DNA of 64,000 nt from Platynereis dumerilii (taxonomy: Eukaryota > Annelida > Polychaeta > Phyllodocida > Nereididae): positions 496,001 to 560,000 of the forward strand of contig JAPTHN010000044.1 in the NCBI GenBank assembly GCA_026936325.1. Direction: 5' to 3'. The first letter of the stretch is position 1; each line of letters opens with the position of its first letter. Made by a program: the position numbers and the translations under genes. The notes beneath the pieces are model-generated. The model had not been told where the DNA came from and made no database searches. It saw only the letters and a program-made list of their open reading frames with translations. Shown here one piece after another: positions 36,473 to 48,620 of this stretch.

Positions 36473-37599
36473 TTGTCATCTGTTAAATTTTAATAAGTTT
36501 AATATCTGTCACGTGATGGACAGTGATGCTTAATCACATGTAAAAACATTTGTTATTTTTGCAAACTATTCACATTATAATATACTTATGATTGTGCCAT
36601 TTCCCGAATAAACTTAGACCTAAACTATTTTGAATGCCAACTGCAATTCAAACACTGCCCAGTGTCTTAAATGCAATTTAAACAATGGCCATTGTTTACA
36701 GTGTGTACAATGGTCAATTGGTCATTGCGTTATAGGGGTAGCTATTGTTTGAATAACAATTAGGCTACAAATAGCATAAACTCACTCTTGAATACAGTTC
36801 ATGTATTTTATACATCTTAAAATATATTATAAATCTTGATAAATGATATTATTTTCTGCAAACAAGAACTTTGACTTTGATAATAAGTTTTACTAAATAA
36901 AAAATGGAAAGTTTTAAAATATTTGTAAAGTTGCACAAGTATAGCATTCGGGATACTGGTATGCTTTTTCAACTCTTTATACTTTATTTCATACTTATAC
37001 TTTTGCTAATTCTCTTGTCGCGGTAGCTTTTCAATAAAATTCAATTTGATTAACCCACATTAAACCTTCAGTTTCAGAGGTGATTGAACATTATTAATTT
37101 GGAATTTACTACATCTGTAATTCCCATACTCATCAATCAATTGTCAATGAGTTTCCTTCAACTGAAATTCCTGTGAATACATTTTAATGATCCCTTTCAA
37201 AAAAATTAAAATTACCACTTTTAAAGACATTTTATCTGTTGTTTTAAATTTTATATACTTTCAAAGTTGCAATTATTGCATTTTATGGGATACTTTTATT
37301 AACATCTAAAATCAAATTAATAGAATACCTGGAGTATCCTTGGTGTTTAAAATACCTTCATTATTCATCTGTATTTGAGCCTAATCCTGATCAGAACCAT
37401 TTTTATTGGATGATGTACTCATGATGTACTTGTAATGTACTCATAAATATGAGTACTTTTCCAATGTACTCGAGTACAGTACAAGTACAGTACTCATAAA
37501 AGCCACGAGTACTGAGTACATGCGAGTACCTAGATTTATGTACACGAGTACACAAGTACACGAGTACTTAAGTACTCGTGCCCATCCCTGATATAAACA

Positions 37600-38890
37600 T
37601 ACATATTTGGTTTAATACTGTTCTGATAACAACTCTTTTGTACCCAAAGCATTAAGGAAAAATGTCATGCCTTTCTAATTCAGTTATCATGTACTGTAAT
37701 CAGATTCAGCATGTAGTATCCCGCATAATTACTTGGTCAAAAAAAATATAATAACAATCACTTCTTTATAATGTCAGTGTATAAAATAAGTTTACCACAA
37801 TTATTTCTTCCATTTTTATTACTATTTGGATAATAGTAACACATTTTTATTGTGAGAGATAAAGTTTACCAACAATGCAAATTAACAATAAGGGTGGCTC
37901 AGAGGATTCATCGACCTACATGTATATTCTGGAAAATCAAATTATGTAACATTTTCCAACAAAGGAGACACACCTGCTGCATAGAGAAAGCAATTTGTAT
38001 GAACGATTGTGAAGAACAGTTTCTCAACAGTGAGTGTAACAGGTGCATCCAGGGTTTCAGGTCATAAAATAATACAAATGTGCCTACTGCTAAAACTCTT
38101 CATACCACAAAATTATATTCTCTCTGATTTTGATATTTTTCTCCTTAAGTTATAGTTCCCTGCATTAGGAATATAATTTCTAGTGTTTTAACAAATCTAT
38201 TTTGCTGACTGACAATTTTACAACATATGTGTACTGAGGCTTCTAAATTTAAGTTTTTCATTTTCACTACTTTGTTTTTACACGCGTATCTTGGTTTCGT
38301 TAGCTGACACACTGATAAGATCTGATAACTGAACAATTTTAAAATGACAAAATGTGATAAATCTGCTTTTAATGCTTATTCGGGCAATCTTCATTTGCAT
38401 TGATCTTCTTCAAAGACTGTTTAATTAGATTCTGTTAAACTCATTCATGCAAGTGATTTGGCAAATTTTGTTCAAGGAAGGATTGTCAACGGTTTGTCGG
38501 TGTAATTTCCTGTGCTGACAAAATTATTCTGTGTCCATAATGGATGTGAGTGTAACTGAAAAGCTTGATTTAATTTTAAAACTTCAGCATTTGCATTCCA
38601 TTAAAACCTAAAATTTGTAAAAGGAGCAAATTAACCTTGGTTAACCTGCACTGCAGCGACTTAACTGTCTTGCAATGCTTTGATTGCTTAAGATAAACAT
38701 ACATAACCCTTCGCTGTGATATTATAATAGCTCATGAAGAGAAGAAAGAGAATAAGAAGATATGCAGGAGCCTCCAGAAAAGTGATGACACAACATCATG
38801 ATTACAAATATTGTAATGTATAAATGTATAACATTATCCACAGCATTTTGCTTTAGGTTGTTCATTCGATCTATTTTTCATGAAATTTTA
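37600..38890. other. Transition between families 1 and 2
   Basis: Weak parallels to 25800-26250 and 31730-32060 are seen in the first half (GTACCCAAAGCATTAAG, TCCAGGGTTTCAGGT). The second half echoes 1330-1600 (GCTTATTCGGGCAATC, TTGGCAAATTTTGTTCAAGG). No gene was seen. Confidence 0.4.
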
Positions 38891-38959
38891 GAACAAGCAT
38901 GGATACTGCTTTTGATCCGCAACACATAATCACAAAAAAAAAAAGCCGTCAGTGGCACC

Positions 38960-39190
38960 GGAATCCAATCCAGCTGAGACTGCGAGATATTCCTAGTGAT
39001 GAATTGGACAGGCACACCCTTAGAGAGTGTTTATGTATCTCCAGATACCTCCATGAGAATAAAACTGTCCCACAGATTTCTTACATGGCTACTTGGGGCT
39101 CAATAAAGGCCTAATATCCCTAGTAAATATGCAAAGCTGATTACAAAGATCTTGGATCAACATCATGCAGGCTCTATGGCCCATCTCCAT
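38960..39190 (+). pseudogene. Module F, third copy; possible gene fragment
   Basis: This copy is open for 71 codons (38899-39114). The shared part reads LRLRDIPSDELDRHTLREC and then KTVPQISYMATWGSIKA before a stop. The 12.3-kb copy keeps much of this through synonymous changes, and the 32.6-kb copy keeps about 40 codons. The 45.3-kb copy has a frame break after EKHT. I do not recognise the family. The four copies could be debris of a duplicated exon, or the frame could be chance. The opposite strand also has an open frame here, which weakens the case. Confidence 0.3.
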
Positions 39191-40460
39191 CAACTGAACT
39201 AAGACCAAGTTTAAGGTTAAAGGACATTTCTCATTGTCAGATGCCGCACCAAATCGACATGTTAATGATTTCAAGTTGTCAACAAAGAAGTCCAACAAGA
39301 CTGCATTGCAAACCATTTTCACACTGGGTTATTGACCAAGCTAGTGACACAACTTTTTTGAAGACGATGTAACAAACAAAATGTGGAAAAAAACAACTTT
39401 GAATTCAAAACAAAATGCAGTAAACATGAATGATGGGGTCAAGGGAACCACTTTGATTATGCATGAACTCCATAAATGGTACTACGATGGACTTAATGCA
39501 AAATGTTTTTGAAGCCTCTCTAAATGTAGCCTGCTGCAGCCGATTCTCAATGTTTTTCATTGAGACTTACCTGACCCGAGGACTGGATATTCAGCAGAAT
39601 TTTTATTGGTCAATAAAAAGTTATTTGTCAAGCTGTGTTATTGTGTTAACAGAAGTGCGTTTTCAAGTGTGAGCAGTTTATAGATCTCTAGAATACTGTT
39701 GCAGCTGCCTAAGTACCCAATGGGCACCACCCAGACACAGTGTGTTGCGAAGTTATTGCAAAAACTCATTGAATCACTATGAAAGAAATGACAAATTGAC
39801 TTACTGCGCTCTTTTTAATACAAAAGCCATAAACTCTCCCAGTAATGTACATTCTGCCTGAGTCAGCATAACAAGATTCATCCAAGCCAGTTGGTCATTA
39901 AACAGCTTCAAAAAGAACTTGTTTCCAGTAGATAAATATGTGTGGTTAATCTTTCAAACATCTAATTTCTATAAAGTTTGGAGAGGAACTTTCATTCACA
40001 ATGAATTTTTCATTTTGGATTAATTTAAAGCTATTCTCTTCTCAATCCCAACTAAATTCTGCTATGTTGTCACAAACCCATTAGGCGAAGCAAACACCTA
40101 GAATTCCAGATGGCTACCAGTCTCTAGCCAAGTGTTTCACTGAGTTACTCAGGGAAATCTTGTAATGCACAAGCACTATTGGGCAAGCATATATTTAGGC
40201 CAAAGTTTGTTTTCATTACCTTTGCCTTCACATGACCCAGCATATATTGGCTTAAACTGATTTCCAGGAAATGTCATTTGCAGGTGTTTTGTGAATAATG
40301 TATGTTAAATATAGCTACTCTGCTCTGTCCATAAACTGGGAAGATATCCTCCATGCAGTTCTGATTAAAATGGTAGAAGGTGAAAGTGAAGTAGTGGAGT
40401 TCACTTTTAGAAATCAAGGCTTACATTCTGTGTAGGTTCCAATGTTTGAATGGCCACTGA
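39190..40460. repeat. Module G, first copy
   Basis: Landmarks are ATCGACATGTTAATGATTTC, AACAAACAAAATGTGGAAAA, TGTAGCCTGCTGCAGCCGAT, CTTACCTGACCCGAGGACTG, the core CTGAGTCAGCATAACAAGAT and GGCTACCAGTCTC. All recur at 46620-47860 and, from the CTGC/GGCC landmark on, at 55080-56050 and 58950-59850. Confidence 0.85.
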
Positions 40461-41475
40461 TCAGTCTTAGTACTGTTAGAGCTGTTAATGTTTTTGGTGA
40501 TGTATATAGGTAAATAAGACAGATTTTTCAGAAAATTTTTTAGAATTTCATGTTTGAAATTTTCATAAGTAGCAAGAACACAGGAAATTTCCCATGCAAA
40601 AGTTGCTAATCTAACCTCAGTGTCCTGTGACGGAATCGAGTTACGCTAGCAGTCTTTTTTTATATTTCATTTTTTTCAAGTTTTATAATGACCAACACAA
40701 TTAAACGTTGTTCCAAAATAATTTTCAAGATGCATTTTATCAATCACACATCATTACATTTTCCTGAATTGGTATTAGCAGATTCCACAGAGTGCCAAAG
40801 TAAGCACGTCTGATCACCAGTAAGTTTGGTCGTCCAAAAATGTCCTCATGAGGGATAAAAAAATATCTTTTTAAGAGCAAAAAGCTACATATTTGAGGAT
40901 AATCTTAATGATATTTATTCATTAGATCACAGATGTGCTTAGTAATAAAATAGGTTTACTTGCTTCAGGAAGCAATAAAGAGATAACAAAAGGGTAGGAA
41001 AGTTTAAGGTACCCTCTGAGAGCACTTTTCGTGGAATCTGCCTTAGGTATTCACCTGCTACATCACGGAAGAGAAACTCAGACTCGTGTAGGCAATTGCA
41101 GTTGTAACATAGACAAATATAACCATTTTTGTTTTCTTGTTCTTATTTTCAAATCATCACATGGTGATTTTACACCAATAATATGCCATTGACATAATGT
41201 TTGTCTAAGCCTGCAAATGTTTTTATCCTGCAAGATAGATGACCAAACAGTACTGTTTTTGCAAATTTTCAACTTTTCAAGGATATTAACAAAGAGAAGA
41301 TTAGATTAACTGATTATCCTTATCATAGAAATAAAATTGACAGCTTTATGGGCTGGGAAATTTATTTTTTTCAATTTGGATAGAAAGCATTTTAAAGCAT
41401 TAGATCAACTTTTTTAAAGTATATTCCTGCAAGGCCCATGCATATAAGTTTTTAGCTTTCAAAACTGCTTGAAAT
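40461..41475. other. Unassigned stretch
   Basis: No recognisable repeat border or gene was found. A GATTCCACAGAGTGCC word near 40783 and its near reverse complement AGCACTTTTCGTGGAATC near 41020 bracket about 250 bases. They might be the ends of an old element. Confidence 0.35.
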
Positions 41476-41477
41476 CC

Positions 41478-41625
41478 CACAGCTCCTCTCCCTTCTTACT
41501 CCCCACCAACTCCCACAAACTCCCCATAACTCCTAAAACTCTCAATAACTCTTTATAACTCCTCCAGCCCCTCAAGTCCCAAGTGTAATAACTCACAAAA
41601 AAAACTCCCCAAAACTTTTAAACAA
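41478..41625. repeat. AACTCC low-complexity tract
   Basis: ACTCC, AACTCC and AACTCT words repeat about a dozen times in a pyrimidine-rich context, with no strict unit length. Confidence 0.7.
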
Positions 41626-42329
41626 TCTCAAGCTCCTTCCATGGGTCCCTTCCAGGACAGGCCTGGAAAATGGCTCTGACATGACTTTGCTTTCACTCAA
41701 TGATCATTAGAATTTAATGTGGAATCATTATCCCTCATCTGTCGTCAGTAGTCAACCAAAATCACAGGACATAAAACGCCAATAATTGCATTCATCTGCA
41801 TCATTAGAAAGAACTTTGGGCTCTCCAAACACTGGACATTTGAGATTTAACTTCATTAAAGTGAAATGAGGCCCTTCAGGTGCTCAATCACTACTTTGTA
41901 GTGAAAGGGTCCGTCATTGTATCAATTGTGTGTCATGCATAGCACAACTCTCATACTATGTTCAATGTACCATCAGACATTTCTTTCTGAAATGAAATGG
42001 AAAATGACTTTGAGGCTCTTTGGGTCCTTAGCCACAACTCAGCAGTCAAAGAGTCTGCTATGCCTTTTTTATGGTGTGGCTCATCTTGTCATTGGATTGT
42101 ACACATACGCTGCATAACTTCCAAAATTGTAGTAATTGCACAGAAATGTCCAAAAGGAGCTTTACATTTCTCTGAATCATATCGTTAAAATGTATGGTGT
42201 ATTTGATTGCTTTTTAGATCTTCATCCTTCTGACAAGCTATAGAACTTTTCTTTGGCAAATACAACTAACTCACTGTTGTGGTAGAAGTTCAGAATCATG
42301 GGCTGCATGGAAAATCTGTCAACGATTTA

Positions 42330-42492
42330 CAGTGGTACCTGCGTTGTTAGACCCCTGCCTTATGTGACCCCCCTCTCCCAGCACTTGGTATTTTTAGTGC
42401 ATTTGGCGCCCCGATTCGAGACTGCACCCCGACGAAAGGCCGCTTCATGACCGCAGAAGGGGTTGGGGAGTCTTATAACGCAGGGACCACTG
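42330..42492. mobile_element. 163-bp MITE with CAGTGGTACCTGCGTT ends
   Basis: The left end CAGTGGTACCTGCGTT pairs with the right end AACGCAGGGACCACTG at 15 of 16 positions. TA flanks both sides (42328-42329 and 42493-42494). The core is CpG-rich. This is probably a small Tc1/mariner-like derivative. Confidence 0.85.
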
Positions 42493-43258
42493 TACAGCTG
42501 AGGACTTGTTATTAGTGCTCATAGAAATTAACTAATATGTCCTTGTATGGTCATTAGCTGTAATTTCCACATTATTCTCAGACAATAATACCTTTTAAGT
42601 GAAGTCATATCCGACTCCTGTCATGTTATCAGCCAAAGTCTCTGACTGCTGTTTATGAAACAGAAATGTGGGCCATTTGTATTCCAAAGCTCGAGACAAG
42701 TTTTTGTTTATCGATGATTCCATATTTCAGAAAAGTAATGGAAATCTTCATGCATTACAAAGCAAAACATACGTACTATACAAAATACTGAGGGTTGCAA
42801 TGTTTCCAGATGTTAGTAAAAGTATAATTAAACAAAGGCTGAATCCTCTAATTATTGTTAGCTTTTGTTGACTGTCATGTTTTGTTTTCTTGCACCACTG
42901 AGCTAAATCACAGAACCTTCAGACTGAAGCATGATTAAGCATAGGCACGATGGCAGTAACCCACCTCTCCCTGCGAAAAAAATCAGTGTGAAACTAATAT
43001 TCGGGAAAAAATTCTGAAATTGTGGCAGGTGAAGAAATAAACATTATTGAAAGAATTTATGGTTTGGAAGCGAATTCATGTGACACATGTTTTAAAATCT
43101 AGATCTTGAACTAAAAATAAAAGTTGCCAAAGACCCCCTACTGGCTTAAGTAAATAAAAGTTGTTTTTACCAGGCAATTCCAAGCATCTTTTGAGAGCAA
43201 CACTAATATGTCAAGTCCAACTTGCAAGTCATGAATAAAAAGAGTCAAGATAGCTTTA

Positions 43259-44449
43259 GGGTGAAAGCACAGTAAAGGCCTCAATTGCATTTTGAGCAGA
43301 TAAAAGTAAATTTAGGGTCCTATAAACCAATTTCTGACACAAAGAAGAAACAGTGCAGTATTTAAGCTTGACCAACAAGTAAATCTGAGAAATTTAGGCA
43401 TTTTTCATGAGCATACAATTAAAACCATGCTCTTGGCAGACCTTTAAAGTGGGTATTATTTGTTAATTTTAGCATGTAACCAGTGGCCCTTTTTTTGAAG
43501 CACCATCTATTGCAGCAATGCTGTAGCCTAATATTTAGTTCACATTCTGCCGGTGACATTGTCTGTTTACTGTACCTCCCTGGCCTTCTGTAGGGACCAT
43601 TGGCTGACTTTTCAATATGATAATTATGGCAGCCATGACGTCCAAAGAAAAGGTCTGCTTGTAACCATATTTTTGCAAATTTACAGTAAGGGGTTCAAAA
43701 GGCTGGCTGGAGGGTATTTTTATGTAATAATTAGCCGAATTTGGTGCTTTTGCCTAGATATGATATTGATTTAATTTATTCAAGCAAAAAATTTCCAATG
43801 GCCACTGATGATTGTAAGATACAAGAACCTTTAATGGCTAAAATAGATGTCCGTCCATTACGTCCACAACTGATTTTTTGGTAATTTAAATGAATTAAAG
43901 ACCAGCTAACACGTCAACTGAGATAGAAATGCATGTCTATCTCTCTCTACCTATGTATGCAACTGAAAAATTTAAAAACACAATGAATTTAACTTATACG
44001 CTGAACACCAGGCTAAAAAGTGTAAATGTCCGTCCATTACGTCCACAAAAATGTTCAAATTAGTCTGGGGACTGATTTTTGGAGGTCTGGTATGTCACGA
44101 ATAAAGCAGGGATACCTTGTTTAGTGACAAATTTGGATTATTTTAGTGAACGCTGACAAGGCTCAAAAATTTAATTGGTCACAGTTCATGCCAACTGTCC
44201 ATATCACATCTGCGAAAACTGTCGAAAAGCCAATGGTCCATTTCAGCAGAAAAACCTAGATTTTCATGGAACTTTCATAATGTAGTTCATAGCAGCCCAG
44301 CAAATACCTGTCTTGATTTATTAGACAAACATAATTCTGTATTCTATACATTATTAGGTTTAAAGTGATGTACTACACTTGCACTTCTGATGAAAATAAT
44401 TATTAGGTCATAGGGGCCAAATATTGAGGCGCTTACTGTGCTTTCACCC
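43259..44449. mobile_element. 1.2-kb element with GGGTGAAAGCACAGTAA ends
   Basis: GGGTGAAAGCACAGTAA at the left mirrors TTACTGTGCTTTCACCC at the right, and pairing continues weakly to CCTCAA. TTTA flanks both sides (43255-43258 and 44450-44453). A 20-base word starting GTCCGTCCATTACGTCCA occurs twice inside, near 43849 and 44029. The paralogous unit at 53815 lacks the element. No transposase was seen. Confidence 0.85.
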
Positions 44450-44453
44450 TTTA

Positions 44454-45215
44454 GCGAAGAATGATTCACCCACATTTTAGTCAAGGCTACCATGACAGCA
44501 ACCCATTAGTTCAGGCAGTCTCAGTGACATTGGTCTTTCTGAGAGTTGCCAGAACAAGTTTCAGAATGTATTCAGTATTTGATTGGTACCAGACATTCCT
44601 GAAGTGCTGAGAATGTGTGTGATGGCCATCGCAATGGAGCATACTTATTATGAGTAGTTTCTGCAAGTCAGTCTTGTGATAAAAAATGGCACATGTTCCA
44701 TATAAAGTCTGACTGACAGATTGGTATGAATAAAATTAAATAGTATATGGAATTGGCAGACAACACAGAAGGAGCGTAGATTTTCCATTGTAACAGTGAT
44801 GTCTCCTAAAAAACCAGTTATAAAGCTTGCAAACAGACAGGATTACATGTTTATATGGTAAAGTATGTTTTTAACTTTATCTAGAATGTAGTACTTGATT
44901 ATATTTTAATTTCTGATATTTCAATAACATGGGGATTACTACAGTGATTTAGGGTAGGCTGCATAAAGATAAAGGCGTAGAATTTTTGGCCTTGGGGAAG
45001 CCCACCTGATGATATGTCATCTGCTTTGTCTGCTATTTGAATTAAATCTTGTGACCAACCGTTTATAATGATCCAGTTGATAACATATTATTATTCCCCA
45101 TCTATATGATTCTAATCAACAACACATCTTTCTAAAAATGAACTGCCATCGTAATAACATAATCGCTAGTTGACTCAAAAAATCAATCTTTTAAAAACGC
45201 ACTTTTCTAGTCAGT
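44454..45215. repeat. Family 2 module K, right part
   Basis: CCATTAGTTCAGGCAGTCTC, GACATTGGTCTTTCTGAG and ACCAGTTATAAAGCTTGCAA match 58550-58900 and 61270-62560. GTGATTTAGGGTAGGCTGCA and GCCCACCTGATGATATGTCA match 62430-62510. The CCGTTTATAATGATCCAG stretch at 45059 is the empty site for the element at 62553. Confidence 0.8.
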
Positions 45216-45309
45216 TTGTGGAGACAGACCTGATATCAATAACATCTCGCTAAGGCTTGTTCTTTCCATATGTTGCATTTATACAACACGCAATTTTAAG
45301 CCATTGCAC

Positions 45310-45600
45310 CAGAGTCCAATCCAGCTGAGACTGCAAGATTGTCCCTGTGATCAATTTGAAAAGCACACTTAGGGAGTATTTATGTATCTCCAGATACTGC
45401 CATGAGAATAAAACTGTCCCACAGATTTCTTACATGGCTACTGGGGGCTCAATAAAGGCCTAATATCCCTAGTAAATATGCAAAGCTGATTACATAGATC
45501 TTGGATCAACATCATGCAGGCTTTATGCCCCATCTCCATCAACTGAACCAAGACGAGGTTTAAGGTTAAAAGATATTTGTCATTGTCAGGTGCTGTCGTT
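45310..45600 (+). repeat. Module F, fourth copy, with F-G junction
   Basis: AATCCAGCTGAGACTGCAAG, AAAACTGTCCCACAGATTTC and CAATAAAGGCCTAATATCCC match 38970-39130. The coding-like frame is broken here. The alignment to module G stops near 45600, where unrelated DNA begins, and resumes near 46620. Confidence 0.65.
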
Positions 45601-46619
45601 CTGTCTCTGGAATTGGACAATGTTTATTTTGGATCTACAATTAGGCCTACTGAACCAGGTCTAAGGCAAAGGCTCTGTCGGTTGGTAAAATTAGGCCATT
45701 GAGTTTGATGTAAATGCATATTTACAAATCCTGCTAAAAAAAAACATTTCAGATAGGCAGTTGTTGAATCACATACTCTAACCTCTCCAACTGAGACTAT
45801 TGACAGTGACACAGACATAAATTTTACATGTTCACCCTTATCTTATTAATGGTTGTTATAAATGTAACTCTAAAATACTTTTACATGGTTACCAAGAGCA
45901 GCAATTTAGAAAAAGTAGTGAGACAGCTGGGTAGCTGAGTGGTACACAATCACCATCACTGCCATCACTCCCTAAGGCCAAGTAGTACCCATTTACACCT
46001 TTGTGGAATGAAGCAAAGAGTTACGGAGGATCTGCCATGACTGGGACTCTTAATGAATGTGTTTGTTGAATGTTTGATTGTTTGGGTCAGGTATGCTGTA
46101 TTGACTGTTCTCAAAACAGCAGTTCAGCAGAAAAGTGTGTTGTTATCATACAGATTGGTGAATTATAACTTGTTAACAACCAGATTATTATCAACTGTTG
46201 GTCACAGAATTTCACTTACTTTGCAAACAAACCGGATAATATGTCATTTGGTGGGCTCCCCCAAGACAAAAATAGCCCTCCCCCCTTATTGTATTGCCAC
46301 CTACCGAAAATACAGGTCTGTTAGTAATCTCCATATGGAGACAGACCTATTAGCAGATGAACCTTATCAACACGACAATGACACTTTTTATATCTGAACT
46401 TCTCAAACTTACACATGCACACCTCTTAAAATAGATAGAACTTGTAAAGTTCTCAAGAAACAACCTCACAAAGTTGGGTCTGGATCTTTAAAAAAACGAT
46501 GGCTTTCTTCAAACTTTCGAAACCTTTGGCCAAGCAGTTACCAAGCTTGGAAGGTTACAATTACCAAGAATTCTAATTTGAGCATTGCAAAGTTGAATGA
46601 GGCAGTAATGCAAAGAATA
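45601..46619. mobile_element. Insertion of about 1 kb in module G, containing a SINE-like piece
   Basis: The neighbouring G copy is continuous at about 39240, so this block is extra. At 45932 it has TAGCTGAGTGG, a fit to the RNA polymerase III A box. Further on is AGTACCCATTTACACCTTTG, reminiscent of the body of tRNA-derived SINEs in aquatic animals (from memory). No good B box was found. The 114-codon frame at 46053-46397 has no support. Confidence 0.4.
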
Positions 46620-47865
46620 CGCACCACATCGACATGTTAATGATTTCAATTTTTCAACAAAGAAGTCAATCAAGATTGTCCTGCAAAACATTGTCACATT
46701 GGGGTTATTGTCTAATGACACAACATTGTTGAAGACGACGTGACAAACAAAATGTGGAAAAAAACCAACCTGAGCTTTGAATTCAAAACGAAATGCAGTA
46801 AACATGCTTGACATGTTAAAGGGAACCACTACATTATCCATGAACTCCATAAATTTATGGTAATCTGATGGAATTAATGAAAAATGCTTTTAAAGCCTCA
46901 CTAAAATGTAGCCTGCTGCAGCCGATTCTCAATGTTTTTCAGTGAGACTTACCTGACCCGAGGATTGGATATTCAGCGGAATTTTTATATATGTCAACAA
47001 GAAGTCAGTTGTCAAGCTGTGTTTACAGGTGTGCGTTTTTAGGTGTGAGCAGTTTATGTATGGATTCCGGAATACTGCTGCAGTTGCCTTATGGGCAACA
47101 CCTTATGCATAACCACAGTGCGTTCCGAAGTTGTGGCAAAAACTCATTGAATCACTATGAGAGAAGTGACAAATAGACTCAATGAGCTCTTTTTGGTACA
47201 AAAGCCATACACTCTCCAAGTAATGTACATTCTGCCTGAGTCTGCATAACAAGATTCATCCAAGCCAATTGGTCACTACACAGCTTCAAAAAGAACTTGT
47301 TTCCAGTAGGGAAGTATGTGTGGTTAATGCTTGAAACACCAAATTTCTATAACTTTGAGAGAGCAACTTTCATTCATGATGGATTTGCACAGTTTGGAAT
47401 AATTATTTTGCAAAGGTACATTAAGCTATCTCTCCTCAATGCCGACTAAATTCTGCTAAGTTGTCACAAACCTATTCAGCGAATCAAACAACTTGATGGC
47501 TACCAGTCTCCAGCCAAGTGTTTTACTGAGTTACTTTGGGAAATCTTGTTATTATGCACAAACACTATTTGGCAAGCCTATATTTAGACCAAAGTTAGTT
47601 TTCATTACCTTTGCCTTCGCATGGCCCAACATCTATTTGCAGAACTGGTTTCCTGGAAATGTCAAGCGCAGGTGTCTTGTGAATAACATATTCTAAACAA
47701 ACTCTGCTCTGTCCATAATCTGGCGGAATATCCTGCATGTCGCTCTGACTAAATGCTACAGGGTAAAAGTGGAGTAGTCAAGTGCAGTTGTAGAAATCAG
47801 AAGGGCTTAAAATATGTGTAGGTTCCAAAATTTGAATGAATGTCGACTGATCATTCGGAGATGAA
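46620..47865. repeat. Module G, second copy
   Basis: The segment is colinear with 39240-40460 through the same landmarks, with moderate divergence and small indels. On the minus strand a 113-codon frame (46509-46850) partly overlaps a shorter open stretch of the first copy (FFVEKLKSLTCRCGA against FFVDNLKSLTCRFGA). Outside this patch the frames do not correspond. Confidence 0.85.
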
Positions 47866-48615
47866 CATTCCCTTGTATTTTGTAATCTCAAGATGCCATG
47901 GAGGATGTGTGCAAAAAGTTGATTTTCATTGTTTTCAAAAGCCTATGACACAGTTCAAGCACTGAGTTACATTTATGTGTCATCCGTGTAAAAAAAATCC
48001 TGTGTCGCCAAAAATGCAGATATCTGTACAAAACTTTACCTGATGCAGAAAATAGTTGGCTTCTGTAATAGTATCACTTTTGTGGTGTGTATATATACAC
48101 TTTCTAGGTACGATTAACTAAAATGGAACAAAAAACAGGCAAAAATCGCCGATTTTTGGGTGACAAAAAAAATGACACCTTGATGTTTAACGCTTCATAT
48201 TTTGCATTTTTTCCTTGAGGCTCTCCCTAAGTTTCTTGCTTATTGTATGATATCCACATTATGTCATATATGGCAATTATTTTGAAGAAACATATCAAAA
48301 AGCGATGCAGGGTAGGGTGAAATTTTGTTGTGATTTTCTCGCCTCTCAAGGAATAGTCAATTTTAATGTGACAATTGTGGCTCTAAGACAGAAAGTTTAT
48401 ATTTCACAGAAATATTCTTTATTATGTAATAGGACTTATACTAGCTTTGATTGTCTCATGTGTCAAAAAGACAAAATAAAATAGCTTACAAATGACGGTC
48501 TTGTCAGTTTAGGAGATGTCAAAAACACATGTAGCTCCGTAAAAAAAACTGAATCTCAAAAAGTTCTCAAGATAATGCGATGAAAATCAAACTTCGTTTG
48601 CCCAACTAAATTGGT
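47866..48615. other. Unassigned stretch
   Basis: No paralogue lies elsewhere in the window and no gene was seen. AT-rich, with several A-runs. Confidence 0.4.
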
Positions 48616-48620
48616 TACAA

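Larger units (their letters stand above)
34983..37590. mobile_element. 2.6-kb hAT element with GTAC-rich ends
   Basis: The ends CAGGGATGGGCATGAGTACA and CCCATCCCTG are inverted. The flanks TTATAAAC (34975-34982) and ATATAAAC (37591-37598) match at 7 of 8 positions, as expected for a hAT target duplication. Subterminal stretches are dense in GTAC and GAGTAC on both sides. No hAT transposase frame was found, so it is non-autonomous. A second element is nested at 35494-36472. Confidence 0.9.

Noticed and set aside
45932-46060. Complete tRNA gene
   Set aside because: Only an A-box-like word is present; no B box or acceptor stem could be found.
46509-46850. 113-codon minus-strand frame with a patch shared at 39.1-39.3 kb
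   Set aside because: Only about 15 residues align in frame; elsewhere the two copies differ by frame-changing indels. Recorded under module G instead.
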